From Candidatus Saccharimonadota bacterium (GTDB lineage Bacteria > Patescibacteriota > Saccharimonadia > Saccharimonadales > Saccharimonadaceae), in assembly GCA_017431725.1 (NCBI GenBank), contig JAFRKN010000017.1, forward strand, positions 83,232-147,231: a stretch of 64,000 bases of DNA, read 5' to 3'. Below the pieces are notes generated by a model that did no database searches, was not told the origin of the DNA, and saw only the letters and a list, made by a program, of their open reading frames with translations. Below, piece by piece: positions 8,058 to 16,862 of this stretch (positions are counted from its first letter, which is position 1; the number at the start of each line of letters is the position of its first letter). The position numbers and the translations under genes are program-made.

Positions 8058-9197
8058 CTATTTTTTCCTTAAAATTATTATATCCCTCGCGACAATTTGA
8101 TTAGGCCGACAATAAAGAAGCCCCTCGCGCGTTTTTATATCAACATTATACCCCAGTTTTTCTATTTCGTCAAGAATTTCTAATCTTTCATAATTTCCCT
8201 CTTCACGCAACCATGCCGGCATCGCCACCACAACTGGCGTCTTCGTTTTAATCTGCAATGCTAAATTCTTCAAAAACCCCAAAGCTATCCCTTTACATTC
8301 CTGCTTCTGCTCTTTTAATTCCATTTCCGTCGGAACCTTCACAAACGGTTTCCCAAGATATCCCTCACACGCCACCGCATCAATCGGCTGTTGCCACTCA
8401 AAACTAGTTGCATCTGCTTGAGAAATTTGAAAATATTCATTCTCGGGCCGCGTCCGGCCGGCCCGTCGGCACGGGCGGCCGGCGCTCGTCCTCGCCTTGC
8501 CAGGCTCCGGATTCCCTCGAATTGAATATTTTTCAAATTTCAACAACCACTGCAAATTTTTTTCACTGTATTCAATCATCCGTTCATTAATATCCGTCCC
8601 GTATGCTCGGTATCCCATTAAAATTGCCTCTTGTAAAACTACACCCGTTCCACAAAATGGATCCAAAACTACTGCACCTGGTTTTAGCGGCCCACAAAGA
8701 TTAATCAAAATCTGCGCTAATTTCGGTGGCAACATCCCTACTTTCGCATCCCGTGCCGGCCTCGCTTGATCACGTCTCGCATATTCTTCAATATCCTGTA
8801 CCCCAATCACCAGATACCATTCATCATCAACTTTAATCAACTCCACCTTTCGCTTATTCTTACCCGACAATCCATTATGTAAAGACGTTGCTGTCGACAA
8901 AATCGCGGCTTTATTCTCGACTACCCGCACGCTTCTACCATGCCTTACCAAAATCTTTTTTAATTTTAATGCTTCATTTAACGCGGTTTTTTGCGAAGCC
9001 CTCTCCGAATAATCGCTCACTCCAATCGTCAACTTCCCCTCTGGCAACGTTTGTAAATATTCCAACGGTTTTTGTTCTAATTGAACCGCCAGCTTCTGTG
9101 TCCCGCCCAATCTATCTATATCAACACAAAAATCAGACTTCTCTAATTCTGCAATTGATATCTCCGGTTGCCTACCTAAAACCGCTAAATATTTCAT
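8058..9197 (-). CDS. Trm11-like RNA N2-guanosine methyltransferase family protein with GC-rich insert
   Basis: 379 residues. The N-terminal ~150 residues look THUMP-like, the C-terminal part is a Rossmann methyltransferase. The SAM motif VLDPFCGTGVVLQEA is at about 177-191, followed by GTDIN. Trm11 family members methylate G10 of tRNA. The catalytic motif IV, normally N/D-P-P-Y, is replaced by CEGYLG at about 277-282, so activity cannot be assumed from sequence. Residues ~222-256, rich in Arg, Gly and Pro, are encoded by a GC-rich palindromic element that interrupts the Rossmann fold between SAM motif and motif IV. It overlaps the tyrS stop by 4 bases and abuts rpmA. Confidence 0.78.
   Translation of the reverse strand: MKYLAVLGRQPEISIAELEKSDFCVDIDRLGGTQKLAVQLEQKPLEYLQTLPEGKLTIGVSDYSERASQKTALNEALKLKKILVRHGRSVRVVENKAAILSTATSLHNGLSGKNKRKVELIKVDDEWYLVIGVQDIEEYARRDQARPARDAKVGMLPPKLAQILINLCGPLKPGAVVLDPFCGTGVVLQEAILMGYRAYGTDINERMIEYSEKNLQWLLKFEKYSIRGNPEPGKARTSAGRPCRRAGRTRPENEYFQISQADATSFEWQQPIDAVACEGYLGKPFVKVPTEMELKEQKQECKGIALGFLKNLALQIKTKTPVVVAMPAWLREEGNYERLEILDEIEKLGYNVDIKTREGLLYCRPNQIVARDIIILRKK
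8416..8545 (+). repeat. GC-rich palindromic element, copy A (inside methyltransferase gene)
   Basis: Outer arms (about 8418-8447 and 8514-8543) are AT-rich imperfect inverted repeats of local sequence. The interior is very GC-rich, with the hairpin core GCCCGTCGGCACGGGC at 8461-8476. The core and its ~20-base left flank match copies B, C and D, but here the element lies on the plus strand, opposite to its host gene. It keeps the frame open. Homology of the four copies is seen directly; the mobile origin is inference. Confidence 0.8.
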
Positions 9198-10429
9198 TTT
9201 ACAATCAAAAATTTATTTTTGCCTTTTTTTATAATTCCCGTCTCTTTCAGCTCGAGGTCATCTTTTACTTTTTCACCATTAATTGTGATTGCTCCCGCCG
9301 CCAAAAACTCCCGCGCTTTCTTTTTCGATTCCGCTAAGCCATTTTCAACCAAAACATCAATTAGCATTTTTCCTCTCGCAACCGTTGGCAAATATTCCGA
9401 AAATTCCACTATTTCATCGGTCGTAAAATTTTTAAAATCTGTATCTTTATCAAACAACATCGCTGTCAAATTTTCTACCGCTTCTGCATTTCTTAAACCG
9501 TGCACTACTTCCGTTGCCCCTCTCGCTAAAGCTTTTTGCGCGATGCGCTTTTCTGGCGCCGCCATATGTTGTTTCAAAATATCTTCAATCGTTTCTTTAT
9601 CATAAAATGTATAGATTTTAAGCAGATATTCTACCGCTTCATCCGGTTGATTCAACCAAAATTGATAAAAATCAAAAATTGCAGTATAATTGCCTCCGCC
9701 ATTATCTGAAGCAGCTAGCCAAATCGCATTGCCTTCGCTCTTGCCGAACTTACGCCCCGTTACTGGGTCAATCACGAGTGGCGTCGACCAAACATCCGCT
9801 TGTCCGTCTTCTAGTCTCTTAATCAAATGAATCCCCGAAGTGCAATTTCCATATTGGTCCGCCCCACAAAGCTGTAAATCTATCCCATATTCCCGATAAA
9901 GATGCAAAAAATCATATCCCTGAATCAAAGTATAAGAAAATTCTGCATAACTGATTCCCGAACCACCTTCGCCAATCCGATTTTGCACAAATTGCCGATC
10001 GAGTAGTTGCGTCATCGAAAACGCCTTTCCTACTTCTCTCAAAAAATCCAAATATTTCATTTCCTGGAACCAATCCAGATTATCCATCATTGTCACATTA
10101 TCAGAATTAATTACTCGCTCAATTTGTGCCTTAATACATTTTTTATTATGCGTTACCTCATCTAAACTTTTTAAATCACGTTCACCATTTTCCTTTGGGT
10201 CACCAATCTGTCCCGTCGCTCCGCCTACCAAAAGATATGGTTGATATCCATGTCTCGCAAAGCACGCGCACATCATTAGAGCCGCCAAATTCCCAATCGT
10301 TAGAGAGTCCGCACTCGGATCCGCCCCCCAATAAAACTTTTTAACCTCTCTCGTATCTAAATCTTCCGGCTTTTTGACCGTCGTCTCAGCCATAAACCCC
10401 CGATAAATCAATTCTTCCGATAATTTCAT
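9194..10429 (-). CDS. tyrS: Tyrosyl-tRNA synthetase
   Basis: 411 residues. Class I synthetase charging tRNA-Tyr in the cytoplasm. The HIGH equivalent is TIGN at 44-47, the tyrosine-binding region includes YTLIQGYDFLHL and GADQYGN, and the KMSKS equivalent is KFGKS at 227-231. An S4 RNA-binding domain forms the C-terminus (about 345-411: VENGLAESKKKAREFLAAGAITING). Start fixed by a TATAAT 6 bases upstream. It heads a compact operon: its stop overlaps the methyltransferase start by 4 bases, and rpmA follows. Confidence 0.96.
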   Translation of the reverse strand: MKLSEELIYRGFMAETTVKKPEDLDTREVKKFYWGADPSADSLTIGNLAALMMCACFARHGYQPYLLVGGATGQIGDPKENGERDLKSLDEVTHNKKCIKAQIERVINSDNVTMMDNLDWFQEMKYLDFLREVGKAFSMTQLLDRQFVQNRIGEGGSGISYAEFSYTLIQGYDFLHLYREYGIDLQLCGADQYGNCTSGIHLIKRLEDGQADVWSTPLVIDPVTGRKFGKSEGNAIWLAASDNGGGNYTAIFDFYQFWLNQPDEAVEYLLKIYTFYDKETIEDILKQHMAAPEKRIAQKALARGATEVVHGLRNAEAVENLTAMLFDKDTDFKNFTTDEIVEFSEYLPTVARGKMLIDVLVENGLAESKKKAREFLAAGAITINGEKVKDDLELKETGIIKKGKNKFLIVK

Positions 10430-10435
10430 ACCCTA

Positions 10436-10441
10436 ATTATA
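10436..10441 (-). promoter_or_regulatory. -10 element of tyrS (leaderless)
   Basis: Minus strand TGTGA then TATAAT, 6 bases before the ATG at 10429. Confidence 0.6.
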
Positions 10442-10534
10442 TCACATTTTTATCTTGTATTTTTTGATTCGAATTTCCACTTTAGAATGGTGATGCATAG
10501 CAAATTAATTGTTATGTTATAAAGCTCCAAGGTT

Positions 10535-10634
10535 AATACAACGTACTACGCTGCCAGTACTCCTATCGCTATAGTAGGTACCAGGACCGATAAAGTCGTA
10601 ATCCATGCCCAAACTGTAGGCACCGTTACTACTG
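10535..10634 (-). pseudogene. Alternative FISUMP C-terminal tail beyond the stop codon (silent cassette or decayed duplicate)
   Basis: About 100 bases directly past the stop of the 841-residue FISUMP gene repeat that gene's own last ~100 bases (10647-10746) at a 112-base pitch, with many differences. In its own frame (shifted +1) it encodes SSNGAYSLGMDYDFIG, then a Tyr/Ser-rich run, then SVVRCINLGAL and a stop. The expressed tail has SSSNAYNLNMNYGN and GYVVRCV at the matching places. Recombination between the two copies would exchange the surface protein's end. Confidence 0.7.
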
Positions 10635-13154
10635 AAATTCAAATTTAACACAACGTACTACGTAGCCACTGCTCTTATTGGTGTAGCTTATACCGGCGTG
10701 CATATTGCCGTAATTCATGTTCAGATTGTAGGCGTTGCTACTACTGTACGCAGTCCGGGACCAGTAGGACCCGCTGCGACCGCGGCCGCCCGCACTAGCG
10801 CCATTCCAGACGCCGGAATAAACAAAGTTATTTGGGTAGCTACGCCATCTATTAGACACTATTTCTTCCCCTGTATCAGATTGACTTGTTCCCGTTCCTC
10901 CTAATTGAATATCTAAATAAGAAAAACCTCCTTTACTAGCACCGTTACCCGTGCTATTACCATATGGCAAACTAAATCCAGTCGGGCAAATCGAAGTACT
11001 CACGGCTTCAGAAGCTGATACCGAAATAAGGCTAGTAGTATTAGCCATCGCCGCCGCCCAAGTGTAATAATTGCCATAACCATACCATTGACTGTGATCA
11101 TTATTACCTTCATTATATTGATCATTATCCCAATGCGTGGGGTCCCATACACCAGGAGAGGCGGTCAAAGTAACATTATTCGAATTAACTCCACCTATAT
11201 TAGTATTATTATTGTTATAACGAGGGAATCTGTAGCCCTGATAGCTACCCGTAATATTAGAAGTGTTATATTTACTATTTGCCGTAGTAGCATTACTAAA
11301 GTTCGCATCTTCCGAATTAGCTAATCCTGTAAAGACCCCACCAAAACCTTGTGCCTTAGAACTATCAGACGAATTAGCGGCATCTAATCTTAAGTTTTCC
11401 ATCATCCAGCAAATTCCGTCCTGCATTTTGCCTACAGTATAAACATTATTATCCCGACTATCTGTCAACGCAGTGATTTGCCCATCAGAAAGACTACTAC
11501 AAGAGAAGCTTTGCATCGTGCCAGCTGCTGGTACCCAAACCGCATAAAGCGTAGCTTGACGAGTGTTAGCATCAAAGTTAAGGTCAGCTCCTGTCACCTT
11601 TTCATTAGGACCATAAATTTTACTGCTACTGTTTACTGTCGCATTTTGATCTTCACTCCAGCCCGCAAAACCATAGCCCGCCTTTTTGAAGTTATAGGCC
11701 ATGAGGTCTGCTGTACTATTAGCAATATCATAGTCTACAGTGGTATAAAATCCATCCATCGTGCCTGCCGTAGCCCCATTGCCATTATAAACAATCGTAT
11801 AAGGATTATAAGCATAAAGCTCTATAGTCGTGCCTAATAATTCACTATTATCTTCTAGATAACTTATCACTGCCGCTTCATCAGCAAATTTTATTACCTC
11901 CTCATTTACCACCGTGTACCATTTCCCTTTCCAAGTAGTAGTCGTAGCATAAGCTCCAGATTGAGCCACCAAAGAACAAACAGAAATTTCTTCTGTACCA
12001 GGCTGTTCGGTAGTATAAATTGGATAAACCTGTGCATACATTCCATAATCATAACCAGATATTGGAGTCCCAAAACTCTCCAAGTATATAGTTACTGTAT
12101 TACCATTAAAAGTATAAGTATTAGTACCAGACAAATTACTTTCTGGCGAATAGATCTCTTCATATTCATAATTACCCAGATTTCCCCAATCGCCATCCCA
12201 ATCTCCTTCCACAACGCTAATTCCCATTGTATCAGCAGTAATCCCATATTTTAATACCACCCTTACTTTGCTAGCACCAGCAAAAGTCACCGGCTGCAAA
12301 ATCTGTTCTTCTCCGTAAGCCCCACCACTTTGTGTCCCATCACTACTTATATTTGAACTTTTTACTATTGTCGGCGTAGTCCCCATATACATCGCAGTAC
12401 AAGAATTCCCATATACCACCCTATTTTTAGTCGCTCCACCTGGGAAAGTTAAGCCATTGCCATTATAATTTATGCCAATTTGATCTGGATGCACCGGCTC
12501 ATCAGCATTACTCGGATGCACCAATGTATAAATCACCTGCCCCTGATAAGTCCCCGCCGCTTGTTCTTTGGCCACATAAGTTGCATAAGTCGTAGTCAGC
12601 GACGCCCCTTCTGCCGTTGGCCCCATATCAGTCACTGCATCCCTGTGCGCCACTTTCACATACTGATTTGGCACCGTATGATAATTTGAAAAAGTTCCTC
12701 CTGTATCACTATCTATTGTAATCGAATAGGTCGCATTCGTATTAGTTTGTAGCTTCATCGCCCAATTAGAAACATCCGGATTCCCCGCCGATGTAGCTAA
12801 CCCTGTTACTATATTGCTGGTATCTCCCACCAATTTATTGCTATTTTCTCCACCAATCGTATTTCCTGTATATCCCGCCGCATAAATAGCAAAACCATTA
12901 TTGTCATTACAAAAAACCTTGAGTGTCGTAGTGCCAATATCATCTTCATAAATCCCATTGGGTATCCTTGCCGTATGCGAAGTCATCCCTGTCCCCGACA
13001 AAGTGCAAGACATCGGCACTGCAACATTTACCTTATCAATTACCACATTATCATCCGCCAAAACATTATCCGAAACAAATCCACCAAAAACCAAACCAAC
13101 CAAAATCACCCATATATATTTATAACTCCGTCTAACCGTTTTATTTTTTATCAT
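10629..13154 (-). CDS. Large secreted FISUMP/InlB-repeat surface protein (841 aa)
   Basis: 841 residues. Signal peptide at about 1-34 (basic start, hydrophobic core, cleavage likely near VLADD). Residues ~40-214 form a module shared with the 601-residue protein at 54606-56411 (SCTLSG, NGIYEDDIG, FCNDNNGFAIYA, GTYQGQVIYTLVHP). A beta-rich middle part spans about 225-450. One InlB/Listeria-Bacteroides repeat follows (about 452-541: YNGNGATAGTMDG to GYGFAGWS to TLYAVW). A C-terminal FISUMP domain covers about 560-841 (DNNVYTVGKMQDGICWMMEN, YGNYYTWAAAMA, ICPTGFSLP, VRCV). No LPXTG-type motif. Probably a cell-surface adhesin or contact protein; the role is inferred from architecture only. A second version of its tail lies past the stop. 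Confidence 0.85.
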   Translation of the reverse strand: MIKNKTVRRSYKYIWVILVGLVFGGFVSDNVLADDNVVIDKVNVAVPMSCTLSGTGMTSHTARIPNGIYEDDIGTTTLKVFCNDNNGFAIYAAGYTGNTIGGENSNKLVGDTSNIVTGLATSAGNPDVSNWAMKLQTNTNATYSITIDSDTGGTFSNYHTVPNQYVKVAHRDAVTDMGPTAEGASLTTTYATYVAKEQAAGTYQGQVIYTLVHPSNADEPVHPDQIGINYNGNGLTFPGGATKNRVVYGNSCTAMYMGTTPTIVKSSNISSDGTQSGGAYGEEQILQPVTFAGASKVRVVLKYGITADTMGISVVEGDWDGDWGNLGNYEYEEIYSPESNLSGTNTYTFNGNTVTIYLESFGTPISGYDYGMYAQVYPIYTTEQPGTEEISVCSLVAQSGAYATTTTWKGKWYTVVNEEVIKFADEAAVISYLEDNSELLGTTIELYAYNPYTIVYNGNGATAGTMDGFYTTVDYDIANSTADLMAYNFKKAGYGFAGWSEDQNATVNSSSKIYGPNEKVTGADLNFDANTRQATLYAVWVPAAGTMQSFSCSSLSDGQITALTDSRDNNVYTVGKMQDGICWMMENLRLDAANSSDSSKAQGFGGVFTGLANSEDANFSNATTANSKYNTSNITGSYQGYRFPRYNNNNTNIGGVNSNNVTLTASPGVWDPTHWDNDQYNEGNNDHSQWYGYGNYYTWAAAMANTTSLISVSASEAVSTSICPTGFSLPYGNSTGNGASKGGFSYLDIQLGGTGTSQSDTGEEIVSNRWRSYPNNFVYSGVWNGASAGGRGRSGSYWSRTAYSSSNAYNLNMNYGNMHAGISYTNKSSGYVVRCVKFEFQ

Positions 13155-13187
13155 ATGCCTACAGTTTATTTTTAAAATTACATAACC

Positions 13188-13193
13188 ATTATA
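13188..13193 (-). promoter_or_regulatory. -10 element of the 841-aa FISUMP gene
   Basis: Minus strand TATAAT about 34 bases before the ATG at 13154, giving a leader of roughly 27 bases with only a weak GTAGG ribosome-binding site. Confidence 0.45.
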
Positions 13194-13234
13194 ATATATA
13201 ATTCACGTTTTGTGCCAAAATATTTTCAGTTTTA

Positions 13235-13663
13235 TTAAACTTTTTCGCCCTTCCTCGCTCGGTTGGCCCATTTATCCGCCATTTCGTTAAATTCCACTCC
13301 GTCGTGTCCTTTTTCCCAAACCAATTTTACTGAATACCGACAATATAACTCATATAGTTCTTTTACCAAATCTAAATTTTTTATTTCCCCTACTTTCTTT
13401 TTCCAACCATTTACCTTCCAACCTGGTGCCCATTTCGTTAGCACATTAATCCAAAATTCCGAATCAGCATGAATTTCACAGCCCTCTTCTCCTGCATATT
13501 TTATCGCTGCAATCATCGCCATACCTTCCATCCGAATATTCGTCGTCTCCTTTTCGCATCCTAAGACTACTGGCTTTCCTGTCCCATCAATCACCTCAAT
13601 CACTGCAAATCCCCCTGGCCCCGGATTTGGGCTTGCACTCCCATCAGTCCATAATATTTTCAT
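13235..13663 (-). CDS. rnhA: Ribonuclease HI
   Basis: 142 residues. Cuts RNA in RNA-DNA hybrids (R-loops, primer removal). The catalytic carboxylates are all visible: D7 (WTDGSASPNPGPGG), E46 (RMEG), D67 (HADSEF) and D130 (EMADKWANRA), with the conserved KGHDG just before the last. Length and order are normal for bacterial RNase HI. Its ATG lies 6 bases after a TAAAAT, so it appears leaderless. Between clpP and the FISUMP gene; no operon partner is obvious. Confidence 0.94.
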   Translation of the reverse strand: MKILWTDGSASPNPGPGGFAVIEVIDGTGKPVVLGCEKETTNIRMEGMAMIAAIKYAGEEGCEIHADSEFWINVLTKWAPGWKVNGWKKKVGEIKNLDLVKELYELYCRYSVKLVWEKGHDGVEFNEMADKWANRARKGEKV

Positions 13664-13669
13664 ATTTTT

Positions 13670-13675
13670 ATTTTA
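13670..13675 (-). promoter_or_regulatory. -10 element of rnhA (leaderless)
   Basis: Minus strand TATGA then TAAAAT, 6 bases before the ATG at 13663. Confidence 0.5.
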
Positions 13676-13688
13676 TCATATCAATATA

Positions 13689-14270
13689 TTATTTAATAAT
13701 CTCGTCAATAATCCCGTAATCCCGAGCTTCTTCTGCGCTCATCCAATGGTCTCGGTCCATATCTTTTTCCACTTGCTTCAAATCTTTACCCGTATTTTTT
13801 GCAAAAATCTCCGCCAAACGCTTTTTCAAAAACACTCCTTCGCGCAGCATAATTTCCTGATCGGTAATTTTTCCTTCCGTCCCCGATGAAGGTTGATGAA
13901 TCATAATTCTCGCATTCGGCAGACAATATCTCTTTCCTTTTGTCCCCGAAGATAAAAGCATCGCCCCCATCGACGCCTGAAGTCCAATCCCAATCGTCTC
14001 TACATTTGGTCCAATATAATTCATTGTATCAATAATTGCCAGCCCATCATAAACACTCCCGCCAGGCGAATTAATATATAATTTAATTGGTTTTTTCGGA
14101 TCTTCGTGTGCAAGATAGAGCAACTGTGCAATCACTAAATTCGCCGTATGTGCATTCACATCTTCACCCAAAAATACAATCCGATCATTAAGCAGCCTCG
14201 AATAAATATCGTAGGCCCTCTCCCCCTTATTCGTTTCTTCCACCACCGTTGGTACTAAATAATCTTTCAT
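13689..14270 (-). CDS. clpP: ATP-dependent Clp protease proteolytic subunit
   Basis: 193 residues. Forms the barrel of the Clp protease. The catalytic triad is present: S100 ([11 protein letters not shown]), H125 (IMIHQPS) and D174 ([11 protein letters not shown]). Start ATG at 14270 with AAAGGA a few bases upstream. It lies 12 bases downstream of clpC in the same direction, so the AAA+ unfoldase and its peptidase are probably made from one heat-shock transcript. Confidence 0.97.
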   Translation of the reverse strand: MKDYLVPTVVEETNKGERAYDIYSRLLNDRIVFLGEDVNAHTANLVIAQLLYLAHEDPKKPIKLYINSPGGSVYDGLAIIDTMNYIGPNVETIGIGLQASMGAMLLSSGTKGKRYCLPNARIMIHQPSSGTEGKITDQEIMLREGVFLKKRLAEIFAKNTGKDLKQVEKDMDRDHWMSAEEARDYGIIDEIIK

Positions 14271-14282
14271 AAAATCCTTTCT

Positions 14283-16748
14283 TTAATTTTCTAGCCGTAA
14301 TTTATGTTTTATATATACCAAAGTTGGGATATCTCCTTTCTTTAGCTTTTCGCCAATAATTTCTTCCGAAATCAACGACTCAACTTCATCTTCAATTTTT
14401 CGTCTTAAAGGCCTTGCACCATTTTTCGGATCATAGCCTTCTTTTATCAAATAATCCTTTGCTTTTTCATCAATCTTAATCCCAATTCCTTTTGTTGCGA
14501 GTCTCTTTCTCAAATCATCAATCAAATTGTCAAAAATCTTCTCTACATTTTTCTTCGTCAAAGCGTGGAAAACAATAATATTATCCAAACGATTAATCAG
14601 TTCCGGTCGCATCACTTTCTTTAGAGCCCTCATCGCATAATTTTTATTTTCTTCATATTCTTCCTCTAAAGCCTTTTTATCCTTTGCCGTTTTTGCTATG
14701 AAGCCTAGCTCTGACTCCCTAAACATATCTGCCGACCCAAGATTTGATGTTAAAATTACAATCGTGTTATTAAACTTAACCTTATTACCCTGTGCATCCG
14801 TCAACACCCCATCTTCCAAAATCTGCAATAATATATTGAATACATCTGGATGTGCCTTTTCAATTTCGTCAAAGAGAATTACCGAATAAGGTTTTCGTCT
14901 CACCGCTTCCGTCAATTTCCCTCCATCATCATAACCCACATATCCCGCCGGCGCTCCCACAAGTCTCGACACATTATGTTTTTCGCCAAATTCCGACATG
15001 TCAATTTTTACTAACGCATTTTCGCCCCCGAACACTTCTCTAGCTATCACTCTAGCGAGCTCCGTTTTTCCTACACCAGTTGGTCCCATAAACAAAAACG
15101 AACCAATCGGCCTACGTGAGTCTGCAATTCCGCTCCTACCCCTTCGAATTGCTTTCGAGACTGCTTTCACCGCCTCATCTTGCCCAATAATTGACTCTTT
15201 AATATGGTCTTCTAATCCCATCAACATCTTCATTTCGCTTCCATGCACTTTTGATACTGGAATTCCCGTCTTTAAAGATACTGCTGTCGCCAAATTTTCT
15301 TCTGTTAATTTCGGATTTTCCGTCTTTTTCACCCCCGCTTTTTCTAATTTTTTAATTTCTTGCTCCAGTTTTGCCAACTCCGTCTTGTAATTTGCTGCCT
15401 TTTCATAATCTTCCTTTTCCGCCGCCTCGGTAATTTTAGTTTCCAGCGCCGATTTTTCAATCTTCAATTTTTTATATTTGCCCCCACCCTTCTTATCTGC
15501 TGCCACTTTCGCAATCGCCGATGCTTCATCAATAATATCAATCACTTTATCCGGCATAAACCGATCATTAATATATCTCTGGCTCATCGTAATCGCCGTT
15601 TCCAAAATCGCATCCGGAATTATCACGCCATGATGTTTCTCGTAATGACTCTTAATTCCTTTTAAAATTCTAAGAGTTACCGCCGCGCTCGGCTCTTCAA
15701 CCATCACAGTTTGAAATCTTCGACTCAGCGCCTTGTCTTTTTCAATCGTCTTTCGATATTCATCTAAAGTCGTCGCCCCAATTAGATTCAATGAATTTCG
15801 CGCTAGAGCCGGCTTCAAAATATTTGCCGCATCCATCGAGCCTTCCGAAGACCCTGCCCCACAAAGCAAATGAATTTCATCAATAAATAGAAGTACCGAA
15901 TCATCTCCCGTTGCTTCATCAATAATTCCTTTAATTCTTTCCTCAAACTCCCCTCTAAATTTCGTTCCCGCAACCACCGACGACAAATCTACCTGATAAA
16001 TATGTTTACCAATTAAATTACCTGGCACTTCGTTTTTCGAAATCCGTGTCGCGAGCCCCTCGACAATCGCCGTTTTTCCTACTCCCGCTTCGCCAATCAA
16101 AACCGGGTTAGACTTTGTTCGACGTGAAAGCACTGTTACCACTCTTTCAATTTCATTCTCACGTCCAATCACCGCATCCAATTTTCCCGCCCTCGCTTCT
16201 TCCGTTAAATCTTTCCCGTAGCGACTCAGGAATTTTAAAGGTGATTTCTTTAAATATTTCGCTTTTTCTGCTTTCAATTTTTCGTCTTTAGTTTGTTCTT
16301 CTACTAGAATTTCAATATTATCTAGTAATTTTTCATTATCAACCTTTAAACCCTGCAAAATCAACGCCGCTCGCGAATTTGGTTGGCTAATTAACGCATA
16401 TAAGATATGTTCCGTTCCAATTACTGTTAACCCCTGTTCTTTGGTATAATTTTGTGCCATTCGAAGCGTCAAAATCACCGCCTCCGATAAAGACATCATC
16501 GCCATATCCGAACCCGGTACTTCCACTGCAACCTTATTTAAGGCTTTTTCCACCTCTTCCAAAGTCGCGCCTTCATCTCTAATTAATTTCGCCCCCGTTG
16601 AAGTATCAATTGACATAATCCCGAGCAAAAGATGCTCCGTTCCCATATAACCATTATTGTATCTTTTACTATAAAAATCCGCTTTCTGTAAGGCAAACCT
16701 TGCATTTTCGGATAATTTATTCATAATTTCACTAAATTCTGCCTGCAT
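14283..16748 (-). CDS. clpC: ClpC-type AAA+ unfoldase (Clp protease ATPase subunit)
   Basis: 821 residues from the ATG at 16748. A frame open to 16772 exists, but TATGAT ending 6 bases before 16748 fixes the start. Two N-terminal Clp_N repeats (about 1-145), AAA-1 with Walker [10 protein letters not shown], a UVR-type coiled middle region ([15 protein letters not shown]), AAA-2 with GPTGVGKTE, and a ClpB-type D2 C-terminal domain. It unfolds substrates and feeds them to ClpP, encoded just downstream. A CIRCE-like inverted repeat sits over the -35 region, so HrcA repression is likely, as known for class I heat-shock genes; hrcA itself is not in the window. Confidence 0.95.
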   Translation of the reverse strand: MQAEFSEIMNKLSENARFALQKADFYSKRYNNGYMGTEHLLLGIMSIDTSTGAKLIRDEGATLEEVEKALNKVAVEVPGSDMAMMSLSEAVILTLRMAQNYTKEQGLTVIGTEHILYALISQPNSRAALILQGLKVDNEKLLDNIEILVEEQTKDEKLKAEKAKYLKKSPLKFLSRYGKDLTEEARAGKLDAVIGRENEIERVVTVLSRRTKSNPVLIGEAGVGKTAIVEGLATRISKNEVPGNLIGKHIYQVDLSSVVAGTKFRGEFEERIKGIIDEATGDDSVLLFIDEIHLLCGAGSSEGSMDAANILKPALARNSLNLIGATTLDEYRKTIEKDKALSRRFQTVMVEEPSAAVTLRILKGIKSHYEKHHGVIIPDAILETAITMSQRYINDRFMPDKVIDIIDEASAIAKVAADKKGGGKYKKLKIEKSALETKITEAAEKEDYEKAANYKTELAKLEQEIKKLEKAGVKKTENPKLTEENLATAVSLKTGIPVSKVHGSEMKMLMGLEDHIKESIIGQDEAVKAVSKAIRRGRSGIADSRRPIGSFLFMGPTGVGKTELARVIAREVFGGENALVKIDMSEFGEKHNVSRLVGAPAGYVGYDDGGKLTEAVRRKPYSVILFDEIEKAHPDVFNILLQILEDGVLTDAQGNKVKFNNTIVILTSNLGSADMFRESELGFIAKTAKDKKALEEEYEENKNYAMRALKKVMRPELINRLDNIIVFHALTKKNVEKIFDNLIDDLRKRLATKGIGIKIDEKAKDYLIKEGYDPKNGARPLRRKIEDEVESLISEEIIGEKLKKGDIPTLVYIKHKLRLEN

Positions 16749-16754
16749 ACCTCT

Positions 16755-16760
16755 ATCATA
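16755..16760 (-). promoter_or_regulatory. -10 element of clpC (leaderless)
   Basis: Minus strand TTTGC then TATGAT, 6 bases before the ATG at 16748. Confidence 0.55.
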
Positions 16761-16765
16761 GCAAA

Positions 16766-16792
16766 TTAGCACTCGTCAGTCAAGAGTGCCAA
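16766..16792. promoter_or_regulatory. CIRCE operator (HrcA site) upstream of clpC
   Basis: TTAGCACTC (16766-16774), 9-base spacer, GAGTGCCAA (16784-16792). This matches the CIRCE consensus TTAGCACTC-N9-GAGTGCTAA with one mismatch and exact spacing. It covers about -18 to -44 relative to the predicted clpC start. Confidence 0.9.
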
Positions 16793-16833
16793 TTTGTTAT
16801 TTTTGTCCTATTTTAAACTTATACTTTCTATGC

Positions 16834-16858
16834 TATAATAAACTTTATTAAAGTGAGG
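16834..16858 (+). promoter_or_regulatory. Promoter and Shine-Dalgarno of the AMP-binding enzyme
   Basis: ATGC then TATAAT at 16834-16839; AAGTGAGG at 16851-16858 just before the ATG at 16863. Confidence 0.55.
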
Positions 16859-16862
16859 TAAT

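Noticed and set aside
16749..16772. Longer ClpC N-terminus starting at 16772
   Set aside because: It would put the CIRCE operator and the -10 inside the coding region; TATGAT lies 6 bases before the ATG at 16748.
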